A stretch of DNA of 64,000 bases from Pseudomonas sp. Irchel 3H7 (GCF_900187605.1 NZ_FYEA01000005.1:310001-374000); one strand, 5' to 3'. Shown: positions 1 to 8,454, counted from the stretch's first letter. Made by a program: numbers and translations. The notes: generated by a model from the sequence alone, not told the origin.

Positions 1-154
1 CGAAGCTTTCCTGCAGCCAGAGCACCCCGCGATCATCCCAATGCATGGCAAACGCCAAGGCATAAGCGGCGGCAACCACCAGCAAGAGCCAGACATACCA
101 GCGCAGGGAGAAACGTGAGCGGCGGGTGGGTTTGAGCTGAGTTTGAGATGACAT
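1..154 (-). CDS. N-terminus of a membrane protein, cut by the window edge
   Basis: Reading leftwards from an ATG at 154 the frame stays open to the window edge (51 codons). The peptide has a short basic N-terminus (MSSQTQLKPTRRSRFSLRWY) followed by a hydrophobic stretch of about 20 residues rich in Leu, Val and Ala, so it starts with a membrane anchor or uncleaved signal. This layout is usual for membrane-bound sensors such as histidine kinases or GGDEF/EAL proteins, but no catalytic domain lies inside the window, so the function is not assigned. It is divergent from nothing nearby; the next gene to the right is convergent in layout only through a REP pair. Confidence 0.6.
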   Translation of the reverse strand, partial: MSSQTQLKPTRRSRFSLRWYVWLLLVVAAAYALAFAMHWDDRGVLWLQESF

Positions 155-307
155 CGATGGACGCGTTCCGAAAATTCAGGCTATGGGTAATAGCACAAAG
201 AGGCCGGCTCAGACGCCAGAATGAGAGGAATTATCCGTACAGGATGTGAAAAAAACGGCAAATGGCGGGATTGCCCTGCGCCATTGTGGGAGAGATCACA
301 AATCCCT

Positions 308-395
308 GTAGGAGTGAGCCTGCTCGCGATGGCGTCAGGTCAGTCGAAACAATCGTTGACTGACAGACCGCTATCGCGAGCAGGCTCACTCCTGC
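308..395. repeat. REP pair (REPIN), family A
   Basis: Two copies of a short palindromic unit face each other: GTAGGAGTGAGCCTGCTCGC at 308 and its reverse complement ending at 395, separated by a loop with further self-complementary bases. The same unit recurs at 13599, 35451, 41592 and, as a single copy, 49433. It lies just downstream of the hydrolase stop codon. Confidence 0.9.
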
Positions 396-412
396 AAGGG
401 GACCGCGTTAAA

Positions 413-1078
413 TCAGCGCACGCTGCTGGTGAAGCTGCTCGCGCCGACCAGCTCGAGGACGATGTCGTCGCCCACGTTCAGCGGGCCAACACCCACCGGC
501 GTACCGGTGAGGATCACATCACCGGCCTGCAGCGAGAAGCAGCCGGCCATGTGCTGGATCATCGGCACGATCGGATTGAGCATCGCACTGCTGTTGCCGT
601 CCTGGCGGACTTCGCCGTTGATGGTCAGACGAATACCGATGTCGGTCAGGTCAGCAAAGGTGCTGCCGACCACGAACGGCGCAAGCACCGCCGCGCCGTC
701 GAACGACTTGGCGATTTCCCACGGCAGGCCCTTGGCTTTCAGCTCGGCCTGCTTGTCGCGCAGGGTCAGGTCCAGCGCCGGGGCGAAACCGGAAATGGCG
801 TCGAGCACTTCTTCACGGCTCGGTTTGGTCGACAACGGCTTGCCGATCAACACGGCGATTTCCGCTTCGTAGTGCACCGAACCGCGCTCGGTCGGAATGG
901 CGAAACCGCCTTCCAGCTCGACCACGCAACTGCCTGGTTTGATGAACAGTAACGGCTCGGTAGGCACCGGGTTGTCCAGTTCCTTGGCGTGTTCGGCGTA
1001 ATTACGGCCAATGCACACGACTTTCCCGATCGGGAAGTGGATGCGCGTGCCGTCGACGTACTGGTGCTGATAGCTCAT
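413..1078 (-). CDS. Fumarylacetoacetate hydrolase (FAH) family protein
   Basis: The 221-residue protein has the single-domain FAH fold used by fumarylpyruvate hydrolases, acylpyruvases and oxaloacetate tautomerases/decarboxylases. Visible signs are the GRNYAEHAKEL motif near residue 24, a metal-binding pair Glu71 and Glu73 (YEAEIAVLIGK), an Asp at about 103 in ALDLTLRD, and the C-terminal GDVILTGTPVGVG glycine-rich loop. Length matches YcgM-like short members. It lies 41 bases downstream of the D-2-hydroxyglutarate dehydrogenase on the same strand and is likely co-transcribed with it. The precise substrate cannot be read from sequence; a 2-keto acid such as oxaloacetate or an acylpyruvate is inferred. 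Confidence 0.88.
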   Translation of the reverse strand: MSYQHQYVDGTRIHFPIGKVVCIGRNYAEHAKELDNPVPTEPLLFIKPGSCVVELEGGFAIPTERGSVHYEAEIAVLIGKPLSTKPSREEVLDAISGFAPALDLTLRDKQAELKAKGLPWEIAKSFDGAAVLAPFVVGSTFADLTDIGIRLTINGEVRQDGNSSAMLNPIVPMIQHMAGCFSLQAGDVILTGTPVGVGPLNVGDDIVLELVGASSFTSSVR

Positions 1079-1119
1079 TTACCGACTCCTGCCTTCATTG
1101 ATTCATCAAAGATTGCCGA

Positions 1120-2514
1120 TCAAACCGCAAAAATCTTGCCCGGGTTCATGATGCCGTTCGGGTCGAACACCGCTTTTACCGCTTTCATGTACTCGATCTC
1201 GACCGGGGAACGGCTGTAGGTCAAGTAATCGCGCTTGGTCATGCCCACGCCATGTTCAGCGGAAATCGAACCGTTGTACTTCTCGACGGTTTCGAACACC
1301 CACTTGTTGACGGTCGCGCACTTGGCGAAGAACTCGTCCTTGCTCAGGTTATCCGGCTTGAGAATGTTCAAGTGCAGGTTGCCGTCGCCGATGTGGCCGA
1401 ACCAGACGATTTCGAAGTCCGGATAGTGTTCGCCGACGATCGCGTCGATTTCCTTTAGAAATGCCGGCACTTTCGACACGGTGACCGAGATGTCGTTCTT
1501 GTACGGCGTCCAGTGCGAGATGGTTTCGGAGATGTATTCGCGCAGTTTCCACAAGTTCTGCAACTGCGTTTCGCTCTGGCTCATCACGCCGTCCAGCACC
1601 CAGCCCTGCTCGACGCAATGCTCGAAGGTTTCCAGTGCACTGTTGGCCACTTCTTCGGTGGTCGCTTCGAATTCCAGCAGTGCGTAGAACGGGCAATCGG
1701 TTTCGAAAGGTGCCGGCACGTCACCACGGCCCATGACTTTGGCCAGAGCTTTGTCGGAGAAGAATTCGAACGCGGTCAGGTCAAGCTTGCCCTGGAAGGC
1801 GTGCAACACCGGCATGATCGAGTCGAAATCAGCGGTGCCGAGGACCATCGCGGTGAGGTTTTTCGGCGCACGATCGAGGCGCATGGTCGCTTCGACGACA
1901 AAACCGAGGGTGCCTTCAGCACCGATAAACAGCTGACGCAAGTCGTAGCCGGTGGCGTTCTTGATCAGGTCTTTGTTCAGTTCCAGCACATCACCCTTGC
2001 CGGTGACCACCTTCATGCCGGCGACCCAGTTGCGGGTCATGCCGTAGCGAATCACCTTGATCCCGCCGGCATTGGTGCCAATATTGCCGCCAATCTGGCT
2101 GGAACCTGCCGAAGCGAAATCGACCGGGTAGTACAAGCCTTTCTCTTCGGCGACGTTCTGCAAATGCTCGGTGACCACGCCCGGCTGACAAACGGCGGTG
2201 CGGTCGGTGAGGTTCACGTCGAGAATCTGATTCATGTAATCGAACGACACGACCACTTCGCCATTCGCCGCCACGGCAGCGGCGGAAAGCCCGGTGCGCC
2301 CGCCCGATGGCACCAGTGCGACCTTGTGCGAGTTGGCCCAACGGACCACCGCCTGCACCTGCTCAATGGTCTTGGGAAACACGATGGCACTTGGCGCCGG
2401 GGCGAAGTGTTTGGTCCAATCCTTGCCGTACGCATTCAGGGAGTCGGCGTCGGTCAGGACCTTGCCAGGCTCGACCAGGGTCTTCAGTTCATCAATCAGG
2501 GCAGGATTGGTCAT
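1120..2514 (-). CDS. FAD-linked D-2-hydroxyglutarate dehydrogenase
   Basis: The 464-residue flavoprotein has an N-terminal FAD-binding (PCMH-type) domain, with PSGGRTGLSAAAV near residue 75 and the IGGNIGTNAGG FAD loop near residue 145. A FAD-oxidase C-terminal domain follows, including WFGHIGDGNLHLN and SAEHGVGMTKRDYL. These are family marks of D-lactate/D-2-hydroxyglutarate dehydrogenases. The gene is divergent from serA. In pseudomonads the SerA reaction is known to be coupled to reduction of 2-oxoglutarate to D-2-hydroxyglutarate, and this neighbour re-oxidises that product to 2-oxoglutarate; context therefore favours this substrate over D-lactate or glycolate. The start at 2514 (MTNPALIDELK) is preferred over an in-frame ATG at 2544, because the ten extra residues do not look like the family. 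Confidence 0.9.
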   Translation of the reverse strand: MTNPALIDELKTLVEPGKVLTDADSLNAYGKDWTKHFAPAPSAIVFPKTIEQVQAVVRWANSHKVALVPSGGRTGLSAAAVAANGEVVVSFDYMNQILDVNLTDRTAVCQPGVVTEHLQNVAEEKGLYYPVDFASAGSSQIGGNIGTNAGGIKVIRYGMTRNWVAGMKVVTGKGDVLELNKDLIKNATGYDLRQLFIGAEGTLGFVVEATMRLDRAPKNLTAMVLGTADFDSIMPVLHAFQGKLDLTAFEFFSDKALAKVMGRGDVPAPFETDCPFYALLEFEATTEEVANSALETFEHCVEQGWVLDGVMSQSETQLQNLWKLREYISETISHWTPYKNDISVTVSKVPAFLKEIDAIVGEHYPDFEIVWFGHIGDGNLHLNILKPDNLSKDEFFAKCATVNKWVFETVEKYNGSISAEHGVGMTKRDYLTYSRSPVEIEYMKAVKAVFDPNGIMNPGKIFAV

Positions 2515-2590
2515 CGACAGAACTCTCGAACAATTCATGGTCATCCTGAGAACGCTTCACGTCGCAGGAATGAGTGTTTAGCGGGGAGGC

Positions 2591-2602
2591 TATGCTAGCA
2601 TA
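2591..2602. promoter_or_regulatory. 12-bp palindrome in the divergent serA promoter region
   Basis: TATGCTAGCATA is a perfect palindrome in the 204-bp gap between the two divergent genes. Each strand of it resembles a sigma70 -10 box. On the minus strand a TTGGGC hexamer (2625-2620) lies 17 bp upstream, giving a plausible promoter for the dehydrogenase. A matching -35 on the plus side is not clear. Confidence 0.35.
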
Positions 2603-2718
2603 TCGACCCCGCAGGACAGCGCCCAAGGCCAGATCCGCGGAGACGACATTCTTGTCGTCCGGGTCAGCGTCTGTTGACCATTTCCTGCCATTTTTCTCCG
2701 GGATACAGGTTTACGCAG

Positions 2719-3948
2719 ATGAGCAAGACTTCTCTCGATAAGAGCAAGATCAAGTTCCTTCTTCTCGAAGGCGTCCACCAATCGGCTGTCGACGTCCTCA
2801 AGGCGGCGGGCTACACCAGCATCGAATACCTGACAGGTTCCTTGCCGGAAGCCCAGCTCAAGGAAAAGATCGCTGACGCTCACTTCATCGGCATTCGTTC
2901 GCGCACCCAACTGACCGAAGAGATCTTCGATCACGCGAAGAAGCTGGTCGCGGTCGGCTGTTTCTGCATCGGCACCAACCAGGTTGACCTGAGTGCTGCC
3001 CGTGAGCGCGGTATTGCCGTGTTCAACGCGCCGTACTCCAACACCCGCTCCGTAGCGGAACTGGTGCTGGCCGAAGCGATCCTGCTGCTGCGCGGCATCC
3101 CGGAGAAAAACGCTTCCTGCCACCGTGGCGGCTGGATCAAATCCGCAGCCAACTCCTTCGAGATCCGTGGCAAGAAACTGGGTATCGTCGGCTACGGCTC
3201 GATCGGTACGCAGCTGTCGGTTCTGGCTGAAGGTCTGGGCATGCAGGTGTACTTCTACGACACCGTGACCAAGCTGCCACTGGGCAACGCCACTCAGATC
3301 GGTAGCCTGACCGAGCTGCTGGGCATGTCCGACATCGTCACCCTGCACGTTCCGGAAACCGCTGCGACCCAGTGGATGATCGGCGAGAAGGAAATCCGCG
3401 CCATCAAAAAGGGCGGCATCCTGATCAACGCGGCGCGCGGTACCGTGGTCGAGCTGGACGCCCTGGCGGACGCGATCAAGGACAAGCACCTGATCGGCGC
3501 GGCCATCGACGTGTTCCCGGTGGAGCCACGCTCCAACGACGAAGAGTTCGAAAGCCCGCTGCGTGGCCTCGACAACGTGATCCTGACTCCGCACATCGGT
3601 GGTTCGACCGCCGAAGCGCAAGCCAACATCGGTCTGGAAGTGGCAGAAAAACTGGTCAAGTACAGCGACAACGGTACTTCGGTATCGTCGGTGAACTTCC
3701 CGGAAGTGGCCCTGCCGGCTCACCCTGGCAAGCACCGCCTGCTACACATCCACGAGAACATCCCGGGTGTGATGAGCGAGATCAACAAGGTCTTCGCCGA
3801 AAACGGCATCAACATCTCCGGTCAGTTCCTGCAGACCAACGAGAAGGTTGGCTACGTGGTGATCGACGTCGACGCCGAGTACTCGGACCTGGCGCAAGAG
3901 AAGCTGCAGCACATCAACGGCACTATCCGTAGCCGCGTGTTGTTCTGA
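2719..3948 (+). CDS. serA: D-3-phosphoglycerate dehydrogenase (first step of serine synthesis)
   Basis: The 409-residue SerA oxidises 3-phosphoglycerate to 3-phosphohydroxypyruvate with NAD+. The nucleotide-binding loop GYGSIG is at 158-163, and the catalytic residues Arg240 (NAARGT), Glu269 (FPVEP) and His292 (TPHIGG) are all present. The last about 75 residues form the regulatory ACT domain (HIHENIPGVMSEINKVF) that binds serine in E. coli-type enzymes. Length equals that of E. coli SerA. The start at 2719 (MSKTSLDKSK) is chosen over upstream in-frame ATGs. The divergent neighbour removes D-2-hydroxyglutarate, a by-product of SerA turnover in pseudomonads. The gene is followed by a strong bidirectional terminator. 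Confidence 0.97.
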   Translation: MSKTSLDKSKIKFLLLEGVHQSAVDVLKAAGYTSIEYLTGSLPEAQLKEKIADAHFIGIRSRTQLTEEIFDHAKKLVAVGCFCIGTNQVDLSAARERGIAVFNAPYSNTRSVAELVLAEAILLLRGIPEKNASCHRGGWIKSAANSFEIRGKKLGIVGYGSIGTQLSVLAEGLGMQVYFYDTVTKLPLGNATQIGSLTELLGMSDIVTLHVPETAATQWMIGEKEIRAIKKGGILINAARGTVVELDALADAIKDKHLIGAAIDVFPVEPRSNDEEFESPLRGLDNVILTPHIGGSTAEAQANIGLEVAEKLVKYSDNGTSVSSVNFPEVALPAHPGKHRLLHIHENIPGVMSEINKVFAENGINISGQFLQTNEKVGYVVIDVDAEYSDLAQEKLQHINGTIRSRVLF

Positions 3949-3964
3949 TTTAGCGTTGAGCGAC

Positions 3965-3993
3965 AAAAAAGGGAGCCTTCGGGCTCCCTTTTT
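3965..3993. terminator. Bidirectional intrinsic terminator after serA
   Basis: The hairpin AGGGAGCC-TTCG-GGCTCCCT is flanked by A6 on the left and T5 on the right, so it can end both serA and the convergent DUF4399 gene. Confidence 0.9.
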
Positions 3994-4010
3994 CATGCAC
4001 GGCGAAAAGG

Positions 4011-4436
4011 TTATTCGACGTTGACGGTGATTTTTTTCGAGACGATTGGCGGGTCGAACGCCATGTGACCGCTGTCGCCAAGTTCCAGCTGCAAGGTGTG
4101 TTGGCCCGGGGCGAGCTTGATGTCAGCCTGGGTCTGCGCCTTGCCGAAGTGCATATGATTGGCATCGGTAGGGACGACCGAACCGGCAGGAACGATTTCC
4201 TTGGCGTCGATCAGCAGGTGATGGTGACCGGTGTTTTTGGTGACGTCACCGGCCGGCGCCAGGGCGACGCCCTTGGTACCGAATTTGACGGTAAAGGTCT
4301 GCGAAACCGTGGCCCCGTCCTCGGGAGAAACGATGAACACTTCGGCGCCTTTTGGTGCCGGTGTCGCCGCACTGGCCAGCACCGAAACACCCATCAGCAC
4401 ACCCGCCAACGCTGCACGTGACATAAAGCTTTTCAT
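4011..4436 (-). CDS. Exported DUF4399 protein
   Basis: The 141-residue protein has a clear signal peptide (MKSFMSRAALAGVLMGVSVL, cleavage probably after SAA at about 23). The mature part reads as a small beta-sandwich with conserved GAEVFIVSPEDGATVSQTF, NTGHHHLLID and NHMHFGKAQT segments, characteristic of DUF4399. The His cluster (GHHHLLID and HMHFG) suggests a possible metal or ligand site, but no function is established. A good Shine-Dalgarno (TGGAGAA) precedes the ATG. It is a single gene between terminator and promoter, convergent with serA. Confidence 0.85.
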   Translation of the reverse strand: MKSFMSRAALAGVLMGVSVLASAATPAPKGAEVFIVSPEDGATVSQTFTVKFGTKGVALAPAGDVTKNTGHHHLLIDAKEIVPAGSVVPTDANHMHFGKAQTQADIKLAPGQHTLQLELGDSGHMAFDPPIVSKKITVNVE

Positions 4437-4571
4437 TTTCTTCTCCAGTTTTTCCGTAAAATCCGCACGGTCATGACAACTTCATGACCATTCGTTGTCG
4501 AAGGCACTCGACAACCATAGCAAAGCGAGCCTGAATCAGAGCGTCGCGATAATGATTTCAAAGGAGTGACC

Positions 4572-5135
4572 ATGCGTTTTCTGCCTGGCCTGATCTGCCT
4601 GCTACCCCTTTTGAGCCCTTTGGCTCACGCCGAACTGATTGATGACGTCAACGACCGTGGCGAGCTGCGCATAGCCCTTGAGGCTAATACACCGCCGTTC
4701 AATTACAAGGAAGGCGACACACTCACGGGGTTCGAGGTCGAGCTTGGGCAACTGCTGGCCCGGGAGCTGGATGTACGCGCTGACTTCATCGTCACGGATG
4801 AGGCAGACCTGCTCCAGGGCGTTGAAAGCGGCAAGTACGACGTTGCGCTCAACCACATAGCACTGACATCCGAACTCAAGGATCGTTTCGACTTCAGCGA
4901 GTCTTACGGCAAGGTCGATTCGCAGTTGCTGGCGAAAAAAGACGAGCAGCCACGGCCGATGGTGCTGGTGCAGGCGTTGACGGAAGAGAAGCCGAAAGTG
5001 GCAGAGCCGGTGGAATTGGCGATTCCGTTTCAGAAGGGTAATCCGGCGTTTCAGGCCAGCCTTGCGAGCGCGATGCAGCGGATCAAGGCGGATGGACGTT
5101 TGGCAGCGCTGACTGAGAAGTGGTTGAAACCTTAA
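4572..5135 (+). CDS. Shortened periplasmic amino-acid-type binding protein (SBP_bac_3)
   Basis: A signal peptide (MRFLPGLICLLPLLSPLAHA) is followed by the classic lobe I start of family 3 solute-binding proteins: VNDRGELRIALEANTPPFNYKEG, then LTGFEVELGQLLARELDV and YDVALNHIALTSELKDRFDFSESYG. After residue about 120 the usual second lobe is mostly missing, and the protein jumps to the C-terminal end of the fold (FQKGNPAFQASLASAMQRIK, DGRLAALTEKWL). At 187 residues it is about 60 shorter than transport receptors. No permease or ATPase gene is adjacent. The AAGGAG site at 4561 fits the ATG at 4572 and not the GTG at 4566. It may have a binding or sensing role rather than transport. Confidence 0.75.
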   Translation: MRFLPGLICLLPLLSPLAHAELIDDVNDRGELRIALEANTPPFNYKEGDTLTGFEVELGQLLARELDVRADFIVTDEADLLQGVESGKYDVALNHIALTSELKDRFDFSESYGKVDSQLLAKKDEQPRPMVLVQALTEEKPKVAEPVELAIPFQKGNPAFQASLASAMQRIKADGRLAALTEKWLKP

Positions 5136-5137
5136 AA

Positions 5138-5393
5138 GCCCCTCACCCTAACCCTCCCGAAACGTCGGACCGCCCGTAGGTAGAGGGGACTGATTTGGGG
5201 TTGCTTTAGAGATACGCCGACCTGGGATGGCTATACCGAATCCGAAATCGACTGGTCATGGCTTTGTCGATTCCATAATCGATCGGTCATGGCTGTGTCG
5301 AATCCATAGTCGATAAGGTCTTCCAGGTCGATGCAAGACGTCAGACACCTCGGTCGGCCCCCTCTCCCTCCGGGAGAGGGCTGGGGTGAGGGC
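5138..5393. repeat. Long-spaced inverted repeat, family E (mismatched arms)
   Basis: The left arm begins GCCCCTCACCCTAACCCTCC and carries the extension GAAACGTCGGACCGCCC. The right arm is the short CCCCTCTCCCTCCGGGAGAG form ending GGGTGAGGGC. The outer parts pair, but the inner parts come from two different versions of the element. The about 160 bases between the arms contain near-repeats of TCGA-rich words and no convincing ORF. Related elements lie at 11546 and 48127. Confidence 0.75.
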
Positions 5394-5405
5394 AACGATT
5401 CCGGA

Positions 5406-5891
5406 TCAGCCCAAAGCCGCCAGAGCCACCGCCGCCTCAGGCAATTCAAGCTCACTGAAAACCTGCACACCATGACGCTTGAGCAACGCGGCCGTCACGC
5501 CCTCACCAGAGATTTTGACCCCGCTGAACGTCCCGTCATACGTCAGCAGATTCCCGCAAGAAGGACTGTTGGCCTTAAGCACCGCCACGCGGATGCCATA
5601 TTTCTGCACCAGTTCCAGTGCCTGCCGCGCACCATCGAGAAACTGCGCACTGACATTTTCGCCCTCAGTGGTGATCACCGCCGCGACACCATCGAGCACT
5701 TCACCGCCCTGCCCGCCCGGGATCTCCGCCGCCGCCCGTGGCGTTGGCAAACCACCCGCAACCTCCGGACACAACGGCACCACCCGCCCTTCGGCAATCC
5801 ACTGTTCAAGCAAATCAAACGGCCCGCTCGCACCACCGTCATAACGCACGCGATGACCCAACAGGCAGCGACTGACCAGAATCCTGTGCAT
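5406..5891 (-). CDS. DUF523 family protein
   Basis: The 161-residue protein matches the DUF523 family (E. coli YbbK-like N-terminal part): MHRILVSRCLLGHRVRYDGG at the start, VPLCPEVAGGLPTPR near residue 45 and VLKANSPSCG near residue 115. The conserved cysteines in SRCLLG, LCPEV and SPSCG could form a metal or thiol site, but no reaction is known to me. The start at 5891 is chosen because it lies immediately after the stop of the upstream oxygenase gene (TGA at 5895-5893), implying translational coupling; the seven extra upstream residues of the open frame would overlap that gene. Confidence 0.85.
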   Translation of the reverse strand: MHRILVSRCLLGHRVRYDGGASGPFDLLEQWIAEGRVVPLCPEVAGGLPTPRAAAEIPGGQGGEVLDGVAAVITTEGENVSAQFLDGARQALELVQKYGIRVAVLKANSPSCGNLLTYDGTFSGVKISGEGVTAALLKRHGVQVFSELELPEAAVALAALG

Positions 5892-5892
5892 C

Positions 5893-6525
5893 TCAGAACG
5901 GCTCGTTGCCACGGCGACGAAACCAGCCAGTCAGCGACAGGCGCTCGCGGTTCGCCGGCAGCACTTCATGAGGCACCTCACCAGAGAGAAACACCACCAG
6001 ACACCCGCCAGTAGGCTGCACGTCATGCACGCGCTCATCATTCAGGTACATGCGCAACTGACCGCCATCCTCCGGCAGCCACGCGTCATTGAGATAGACC
6101 ACCACCGACACCATGCGCTTGTCATCGTCGCGAAAACGGTCGACATGCCGGCGATAAAAAGCGCCGGGCGGATACAAGGCGAAATGGCACTCAAAATCCT
6201 CAAGACCGAGAAACAGGCCACGGTTGAGCGCCTCACGCAGGCTTTCCATCAAATTCAGATAGCGGTCGCTGGCCTCGGCCTGACCGGGATCGATCCACTG
6301 AATGTGGTCGCCACGAATCCCTTCGCGGATCTCCGAAAACGGCCCACGCCCCACCGCCGCCGGCGCCAGTTCACCCTCGGCTTCACGTTTGCGGCACTCG
6401 GCCGCCAGCTCGCGGGTCAAACCGGCGGGCAGGAATATGTTCTGCTGCGACCAGCCGTGTTCGGCCAGGTCATCGACAATGCGTAACAGCAGTGGGTGTT
6501 CAGAGGATATTTGCATGGCGCGCAT
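5893..6525 (-). CDS. 2-oxoglutarate/Fe(II)-dependent dioxygenase (SM-20/prolyl hydroxylase-like)
   Basis: The 210-residue protein carries the iron-binding facial triad of 2OG-Fe(II) oxygenases: HVDRFRDDDKR supplies the His-x-Asp pair near residue 135, and GEVPHEVLPANRERLSLTGW supplies the distal His plus the Arg that binds 2-oxoglutarate. FYRRH..R followed by VSVVVYLND is typical of the prolyl 4-hydroxylase subfamily. The target (protein or small molecule) cannot be told. The gene directly abuts the DUF523 gene, so the two are an operon. An internal ATG three codons downstream (MQISSEHP) is an equally plausible start; neither has a strong Shine-Dalgarno. Confidence 0.85.
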   Translation of the reverse strand: MRAMQISSEHPLLLRIVDDLAEHGWSQQNIFLPAGLTRELAAECRKREAEGELAPAAVGRGPFSEIREGIRGDHIQWIDPGQAEASDRYLNLMESLREALNRGLFLGLEDFECHFALYPPGAFYRRHVDRFRDDDKRMVSVVVYLNDAWLPEDGGQLRMYLNDERVHDVQPTGGCLVVFLSGEVPHEVLPANRERLSLTGWFRRRGNEPF

Positions 6526-6633
6526 AGTATGTCGGCGGCAACAAATCCGACAGAGCCACGCGGCGGCTTGCTACGAATTCTCGACAAGTACCGGCACCGC
6601 ACGGAGAATAGTCCGCTGCTGACAGGAGTCCCT

Positions 6634-7365
6634 ATGCGCCGTTTGCTTTTTTCACTGTTGATGTTCTGCGTTTTGCCCGCCTGGGCGGACGGCCACGATC
6701 AGTTGTACAAGGTCGCCGGCTGGCCAGATCAACGTGCGCATTTCAATGACGCCCTGACGGCCGCACAGCAGCGCTATCAGAACAGCCTGCCGCCGGCGGT
6801 GTTTCAAGCATTGGTGAACAACAGTAATCAGCGCTTCGCCCCGCAGGCCGTCGATCAACGCGCCGAAGCGCAACTGCGGCAGAAGCTTGCCGACCCGAAA
6901 CCGGCGCTGACCTTCTTTCAATCACCGCTGGGCAAGAAAATCGTCGCAGCCGAATTGCTGGCGACCCGGCGCGATCAATTGGCGAAAAATGCCAAGGGTC
7001 TGCCAAAGATGCAGGCCAGCGACAGCCGTCTGCTGATCATCGGCCACCTCGCGCAAGCCTTGCCGGCCCGTGAAGCTGGCGCCGAAGTGAGCTTGGCGAT
7101 TGCTGGTGTGGCGGCGGACAGCTTGAGTTCGATGATTCCGGGGCTGCTCGGTGGTGGTCAGGCGCAAGGTATGCTCAACGGTCAGCGCCAGCGTTTGATG
7201 GATCAGATTGGCGCGGACATGAACAACACGCTGCTCTACGTCTATCGCGATTTGTCGGATGAAGAGCTGGAAGAGTTTGCGACGTTTGCCGAGTCGACTG
7301 AAGGCAAGGCCTACTATCAGGCGGCGCTGGCGGCGATTCGCGCAGGGTTGGCGGTCGGGCAATGA
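6634..7365 (+). CDS. Exported DUF2059-type protein
   Basis: The 243-residue protein starts with a signal peptide (MRRLLFSLLMFCVLPAWADG). The mature, helix-rich part contains two related halves, each with the pattern of a DUF2059 domain; the C-terminal LSDEELEEFATFAESTEGKA segment is the most recognisable. The start at 6634 follows GACAGGAG at the right distance; the longer open frame from 6496 is rejected because it places the signal sequence internally. Function is unknown and no partner gene is evident; it stands alone between two divergent neighbours. Confidence 0.8.
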   Translation: MRRLLFSLLMFCVLPAWADGHDQLYKVAGWPDQRAHFNDALTAAQQRYQNSLPPAVFQALVNNSNQRFAPQAVDQRAEAQLRQKLADPKPALTFFQSPLGKKIVAAELLATRRDQLAKNAKGLPKMQASDSRLLIIGHLAQALPAREAGAEVSLAIAGVAADSLSSMIPGLLGGGQAQGMLNGQRQRLMDQIGADMNNTLLYVYRDLSDEELEEFATFAESTEGKAYYQAALAAIRAGLAVGQ

Positions 7366-7407
7366 GCTTCAGCGCCTGACTTGCCAGCGATGGGGCCTTC
7401 AGCTTCA

Positions 7408-8355
7408 CTAGAGATTCCGGCCTCTGATGCGCTTGCTGAGAAACTCGAAATACTCCTCCCGCATCTCCGCCGTCTCATTCGCCAGATGATGCCGCGCCTC
7501 GGCTAACAACAAGATCTGCGGCCGATCAAACTTCCATTTCAACACCTGTAGATTGTGCTGCCAGTCGACGGTCATGTCTGCCTGCCCCTGAATGATCAGT
7601 GGCCGCCGCGGACTCTTCTTCGCGTGCTCGACGCGAATGATCCAGCGCGATAACGCCCCCACCCATTTCGTCGGCAAGCGTCGTGGCTGCAGCGGATCGG
7701 CCTGCAGAAACGGCAGGAAATCCGGGTCGTTGGAATTCTCGCTGAAGCGTCGCGCGACACCCCTGACGAAAGGCCTGAGCAGGTAATAACTCAGCTGCGA
7801 CCAGCCCCACGCCCGTGGCCGCACCAGCGGCGCCATCAAAATCACCTGGCCCTGCGCCGGGCTGTTTTCAGCATGGTTGAGCAGGTGATCGACCACAATC
7901 GCCCCGCCAGTGCTCTGCCCGCACAAATGCCACGGCTGCGGCAGGGCGATCGACTGCGCCTCGGCGAACAACGCTTGCAGGACGTCCTGATACTCGGAGA
8001 AATCGCGAATGCTCGCGCGCGGCCCGCTCGACAGACCATGCCCCGGCAAATCGCAGGCGATCACCGCGAAGTCCTGATCCAGCGCCCACTCGATCACATG
8101 CCGATACAGCCCGGTGTGATCGTAGTAGCCGTGCAGCAGAAACAGCGTCGCCTTGACCTTCTCCGGCCACCAGCAATGGCTGACCACTTCATAACCATCG
8201 ACTTCGAAACGGCCCATGCCACGCCAGACATCGCGATGGGGAAAATCGGTTTGATAAAACTGCTGGTACGCCTTCGCCTCGTCCGACAACGGCTGCCACT
8301 CGGCCAAAGGCTTGAGGCTGGCGCGGATTTGATCGGGGTCGAAAGTGGCAGACAT
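7408..8355 (-). CDS. Alpha/beta hydrolase (lysophospholipase-like)
   Basis: The 315-residue protein is a serine hydrolase of the alpha/beta fold. It has FLLHGYYDHTGLYRHVIEW near residue 75 (oxyanion strand), CDLPGHGLSSGPRASI near 103, and the nucleophile elbow CGQSTGGAIV (G-x-S-x-G) near 145. A late Asp in GQADMTVDWQ and a His in EARHHLANE complete the triad. The closest resemblance is to monoacylglycerol lipase/lysophospholipase (Hydrolase_4) proteins. No signal peptide is seen, so it is probably cytoplasmic. It is a single gene, divergent from the thioredoxin-like gene at 8455. Substrate unknown. Confidence 0.88.
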   Translation of the reverse strand: MSATFDPDQIRASLKPLAEWQPLSDEAKAYQQFYQTDFPHRDVWRGMGRFEVDGYEVVSHCWWPEKVKATLFLLHGYYDHTGLYRHVIEWALDQDFAVIACDLPGHGLSSGPRASIRDFSEYQDVLQALFAEAQSIALPQPWHLCGQSTGGAIVVDHLLNHAENSPAQGQVILMAPLVRPRAWGWSQLSYYLLRPFVRGVARRFSENSNDPDFLPFLQADPLQPRRLPTKWVGALSRWIIRVEHAKKSPRRPLIIQGQADMTVDWQHNLQVLKWKFDRPQILLLAEARHHLANETAEMREEYFEFLSKRIRGRNL

Positions 8356-8454
8356 AAGGCAATTCCAAAGCGGTAAACAGACTTTATCGGCCTGCGATAT
8401 TCATCTGTAGTGACAGACATGGCAAGCTAGCCGACCTTTCGAGGATCGAAAACC

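Noticed and set aside
308-395. Repeats as a CRISPR array
   Set aside because: Units are inverted pairs scattered after genes, not regular direct repeats with unique spacers, and no cas gene is present.
2590-3735. A 381-codon open frame on the minus strand opposite serA, and similar long antisense frames elsewhere (for example 9507-10862, 16223-17857, 23005-24192)
   Set aside because: They lie opposite genes with clear motifs and are the usual high-GC shadow frames; the translations are low-complexity in His/Arg/Gln and show no domain.
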